From Mycolicibacterium diernhoferi (GTDB lineage: Bacteria > Actinomycetota > Actinomycetes > Mycobacteriales > Mycobacteriaceae), in assembly GCF_019456655.1 (NCBI RefSeq), contig NZ_CP080332.1:2604001-2668000 (forward strand): a stretch of DNA of 64,000 nt, given 5' to 3'. Within the stretch, counting starts at the first letter, position 1; each line of letters starts with the position of its first letter. The notes under the pieces were generated by a model that was given only the letters and a program-made list of their open reading frames with translations, did not search any database and was not told where the DNA came from. Position numbers and translations under genes: made by a program. Shown piece after piece: positions 61,916 through 64,000 of the stretch.

Positions 61916-63151
61916 TTAGTGTGCCAGCAACAGGATGAGTTGCAGTTGCAGCTCGCCGCACAGGAAGCCGAGGGCGGAGCCCAGCACCACGATGATCCAT
62001 TCGTCGTCCTTGAACGCCGGCCGCAGCAGATTCTCATACGACGCCGAATCCAGTTCGTCCATCTTGGAGACCATCACGTTCTCCAGGTCGAGTCGGCCGG
62101 CCGCGTACTCCTCGATGTAGGAGGAGGTCTCCGGCAGCTTCTCGATGATCGAGTTCGCGATCTGGACCTTCATCTCCTGGTACTGGCGACCGCCCAGGAC
62201 GTTGATGACCCGGCCCGCGAAGCCCATCTGGTCGTCGATGGTGCGGCCGATCTCGGCCTGGATGATGTCGAAGAACTTGTCCGACATCGGGCCGGTGAGC
62301 AGGCTCTCCATGATGGCCTTCGGGGTGAAGATCTCCCGTGCCATCAGCGCGGCGTACCCGCGGATGACCTCCTTGCGGTGCGCCTGGAACACCCCCTGCC
62401 ACTTGATGCCGAGGAAGATGTTCTTGCGCTCCAGCGGCCGGAAGATCATCTGCAGGGCCACCCAGTCGGTGAGGCCACCGGTGATCAGACCGAACAGCGG
62501 CAACGCCAGATGCCAACCGGTGACGCCGAAGACCAGCATCTGGACCAGGCCGATGATGAACCCGAAGTACAGGCCGGACTTGATCAGGAATTTGAACGCC
62601 GGCCGGCCGATGTCCTGGAACACCGCGTTGAGAGTGTGCTTGTCGCGGACCAGGTTGGTCACGACCATGTGCTTGATGTCGAAGATCTGGTCGACCTGCC
62701 CGCGGAACTCCTCGAACATGCCGCGCGCCGCCGTCGGGATGCGGCCCTCGACGTTGTCGATGATCAGCTTCTTCACCGGGTCGGGGGTGGCCCGCCACAC
62801 CTGCGGCTGGAACGCCATCATGATGGTGTCGACGAGTTCCTCGGACGCCTCGCGCAGCGGTCCGCCGAGTTCCTTCACCAGCTCGTCCGGGTCGATCTTG
62901 TCGAACAGTTCCTCTGGCTTCAGAATGCCCGAGGTCAACGAATCGACCGCCACCGCAGCCATTTTCGGTGCCCGCTTGGGGATCTGCCCCTGCCAGCCAA
63001 GGTAGGGCTTGATGCCCTTGAACTCGACGGGATGGAACATCATCTTCAGCGCGAGGATCTTGGTGATCCAGCCGACGAAGGCCGCCCCGAACGGGATGGT
63101 GATGTACACCCACAGTGGGTAGGAGAAGGCGTTCTCCCAGAACTCGTTCAC
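61916..63151 (-). CDS. DUF445 membrane protein
   Basis: A 411-residue protein with a membrane segment near the N-terminus (LWVYITIPFGAAFVGWITKI), a large cytoplasmic helical region, two central membrane segments (about 200-250) and a C-terminal one (VVLGSALGFLCGELQLQLIL). The DUF445 motif KMMFHPVEFKGI appears, with the second copy QMIFRPLERKNIFLGIKWQG. Function unknown (YheB-like). GTG start with GGGAGG 9 nt upstream; it overlaps the stop of the DUF4393 gene (GTGA). Confidence 0.85.
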   Translation of the reverse strand: MNEFWENAFSYPLWVYITIPFGAAFVGWITKILALKMMFHPVEFKGIKPYLGWQGQIPKRAPKMAAVAVDSLTSGILKPEELFDKIDPDELVKELGGPLREASEELVDTIMMAFQPQVWRATPDPVKKLIIDNVEGRIPTAARGMFEEFRGQVDQIFDIKHMVVTNLVRDKHTLNAVFQDIGRPAFKFLIKSGLYFGFIIGLVQMLVFGVTGWHLALPLFGLITGGLTDWVALQMIFRPLERKNIFLGIKWQGVFQAHRKEVIRGYAALMAREIFTPKAIMESLLTGPMSDKFFDIIQAEIGRTIDDQMGFAGRVINVLGGRQYQEMKVQIANSIIEKLPETSSYIEEYAAGRLDLENVMVSKMDELDSASYENLLRPAFKDDEWIIVVLGSALGFLCGELQLQLILLLAH

Positions 63152-63810
63152 TTGGCCGCCTCCCATAGTTCTTGCCCGAGGTCACTGATGCGCACGGTGC
63201 GCCGGACGACCCGTGCCGCCCGGACGCCGCGGCGCGCGGTGGCCAGTGCGATGTTCACCACCGAGTCGGTCAGCAACATCTCGTACTCGTCGTACATGGA
63301 TGTGGCCTCCGGCCCGATCCGGACCAGGCCCAGCCGGAGCATCCTGGTCAGATACAGCGGGGTGTAGCGGGGCAGGGACACTCCCGCCGACCGGCCCACC
63401 GTGGAGGCGTTCTTCAGCGCGTATGCGGACGCCCCGCCGGCTCCCGGTTCGGCGACGTGGATGACGGGGTAGGCAGACCCGTCGGACAGCGCGGCCAGAA
63501 TCCGCGCCTCGTCGGGCACCAGCGATCCCAGCAGATCCAGGTACAGCGCGTCGCGGCTCCTGTCGGGACTCGAGTACATCGACCGGTCGAGCAGGGTGCG
63601 CAGCAGCTGATTCGGTGACGCTGCCTGCTCATCATCGTCTGCGGTCACCGCAGCGGGCGGGTCCAGATCGGTCAGGTGCTTGCGCATCACCCGCACCACG
63701 GCGCGCTCGGCGTCGGCCAGCAGGGGTAGCACGTCAGCGGCGAGCGGCGCCCGCTTGGCGACGCCGCCGAGAAGGGTCAACCCCCCGCCGATCAAACCCT
63801 CCAGATCCAC
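63148..63810 (-). CDS. DUF4393 (Abi-alpha-like) protein
   Basis: A 220-residue protein with the pattern of the DUF4393/Abi-alpha family: a helical middle (LLRTLLDRSMYSSPDR), DLLGSLVPDEARILAALSDG and YTPLYLTRMLRLGLVRIGPE. Some relatives were linked to phage abortive infection, but here coupling to DUF445 suggests a house-keeping membrane role. The GTG at 63810 has GAGGGG upstream; a longer reading to 63909 is possible. Nothing else is seen from 63811 to 64000. Confidence 0.7.
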   Translation of the reverse strand: MDLEGLIGGGLTLLGGVAKRAPLAADVLPLLADAERAVVRVMRKHLTDLDPPAAVTADDDEQAASPNQLLRTLLDRSMYSSPDRSRDALYLDLLGSLVPDEARILAALSDGSAYPVIHVAEPGAGGASAYALKNASTVGRSAGVSLPRYTPLYLTRMLRLGLVRIGPEATSMYDEYEMLLTDSVVNIALATARRGVRAARVVRRTVRISDLGQELWEAAK

Positions 63811-64000
63811 GCGGCCCCTCGGTGTTCGGTCAGCAACTATTGCTAGCACCCTAGTGGTCGGCGGTTGCAGGCCCGCAACAATCCCCGGTAAACGACGATC
63901 TGTGCGCATTGCGCACGGCTTTTCTCACATCCGTCGGCTGATCGGCCGACAGTGATGTGGCGGCCGGATGCGATTTCAGCAACGTCATGACCGGCACCGG

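Noticed and set aside
63148..63810. Phage-defence (abortive infection) role for the DUF4393 protein
   Set aside because: It is translationally coupled to a DUF445 membrane gene and there is no other defence gene nearby; family similarity alone is too weak.

Overview
The window is high-GC actinobacterial chromosome and almost certainly comes from a fast-growing or environmental mycobacterium (Mycolicibacterium-like). The gene order from about 1 to 45 kb matches the Mycobacterium tuberculosis segment Rv2719c to Rv2667 as I remember it: chiZ, nrdR, PAC2 protein, ideR, sigB, sigA, ppgK, suhB, cei, dut, ceoBC, dxs, rnd, hemE-hemY-hemQ, msrB, aftC, ribD, zapE, clpC2. Several proteins are near-identical in sequence to what I recall of the tuberculosis orthologues. 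Some genes I recall at these positions in M. tuberculosis (sthA, the Rv2688c-Rv2683 cluster, echA15) are absent.

Layout. 1-9 kb: cell-division/SOS-linked chiZ, nrdR, PhzF-like and hydrolase genes, PAC2 protein, then the sigB-ideR pair and small zinc-ribbon proteins. 9-15 kb: small oxidoreductase and membrane genes, then sigA, ppgK and suhB. 15-24 kb: cei, DUF4193, DUF3093, dut, DUF3710, an OB-fold protein, DUF3159, the TrkA-type pair ceoBC, an APC permease and a TrmA-like RNA methyltransferase. 24-28 kb: a LexA-box-bearing DUF222-HNH gene, a TetR regulator with a divergent small membrane protein, and nhaA. 28-45 kb: dxs, rnd, the coproporphyrin-type haem genes hemE-hemY-hemQ, a GGDEF-EAL protein, msrB/aftC, ribD, zapE and clpC2.

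45-64 kb is accessory. It holds a type I DAHP synthase preceded by a leaderless leader peptide reading Tyr-Trp-Arg-Phe with an attenuator-like RNA; a tandem DUF5994 pair; a Gly-Cys-Val tRNA operon; an alcohol dehydrogenase broken by an 8-bp repeat expansion; a lone tRNA-Val followed by decayed YrbE permease fragments; a DosR-box-preceded ferredoxin/STAS-like pair; a sulfotransferase/TetR/DUF1214 cluster; an operon of two LLM flavin monooxygenases and an old-yellow-enzyme; a second DUF222-HNH gene with a LexA-like box; and a DUF4393-DUF445 pair.

Many genes appear to be transcribed as leaderless mRNAs: a TANNNT -10 hexamer lies 6-8 nt before an ATG or GTG start with no Shine-Dalgarno sequence. 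At three divergent gene pairs the two -10 hexamers share a central TA, giving a 10-bp symmetric bidirectional promoter. The strongest candidates for regulation worth testing are the aromatic leader at 46.5 kb, the twin palindromes at clpC2, and the LexA, CRP and DosR boxes. All identifications are from reading the sequence and from memory of the families; no database search was run.
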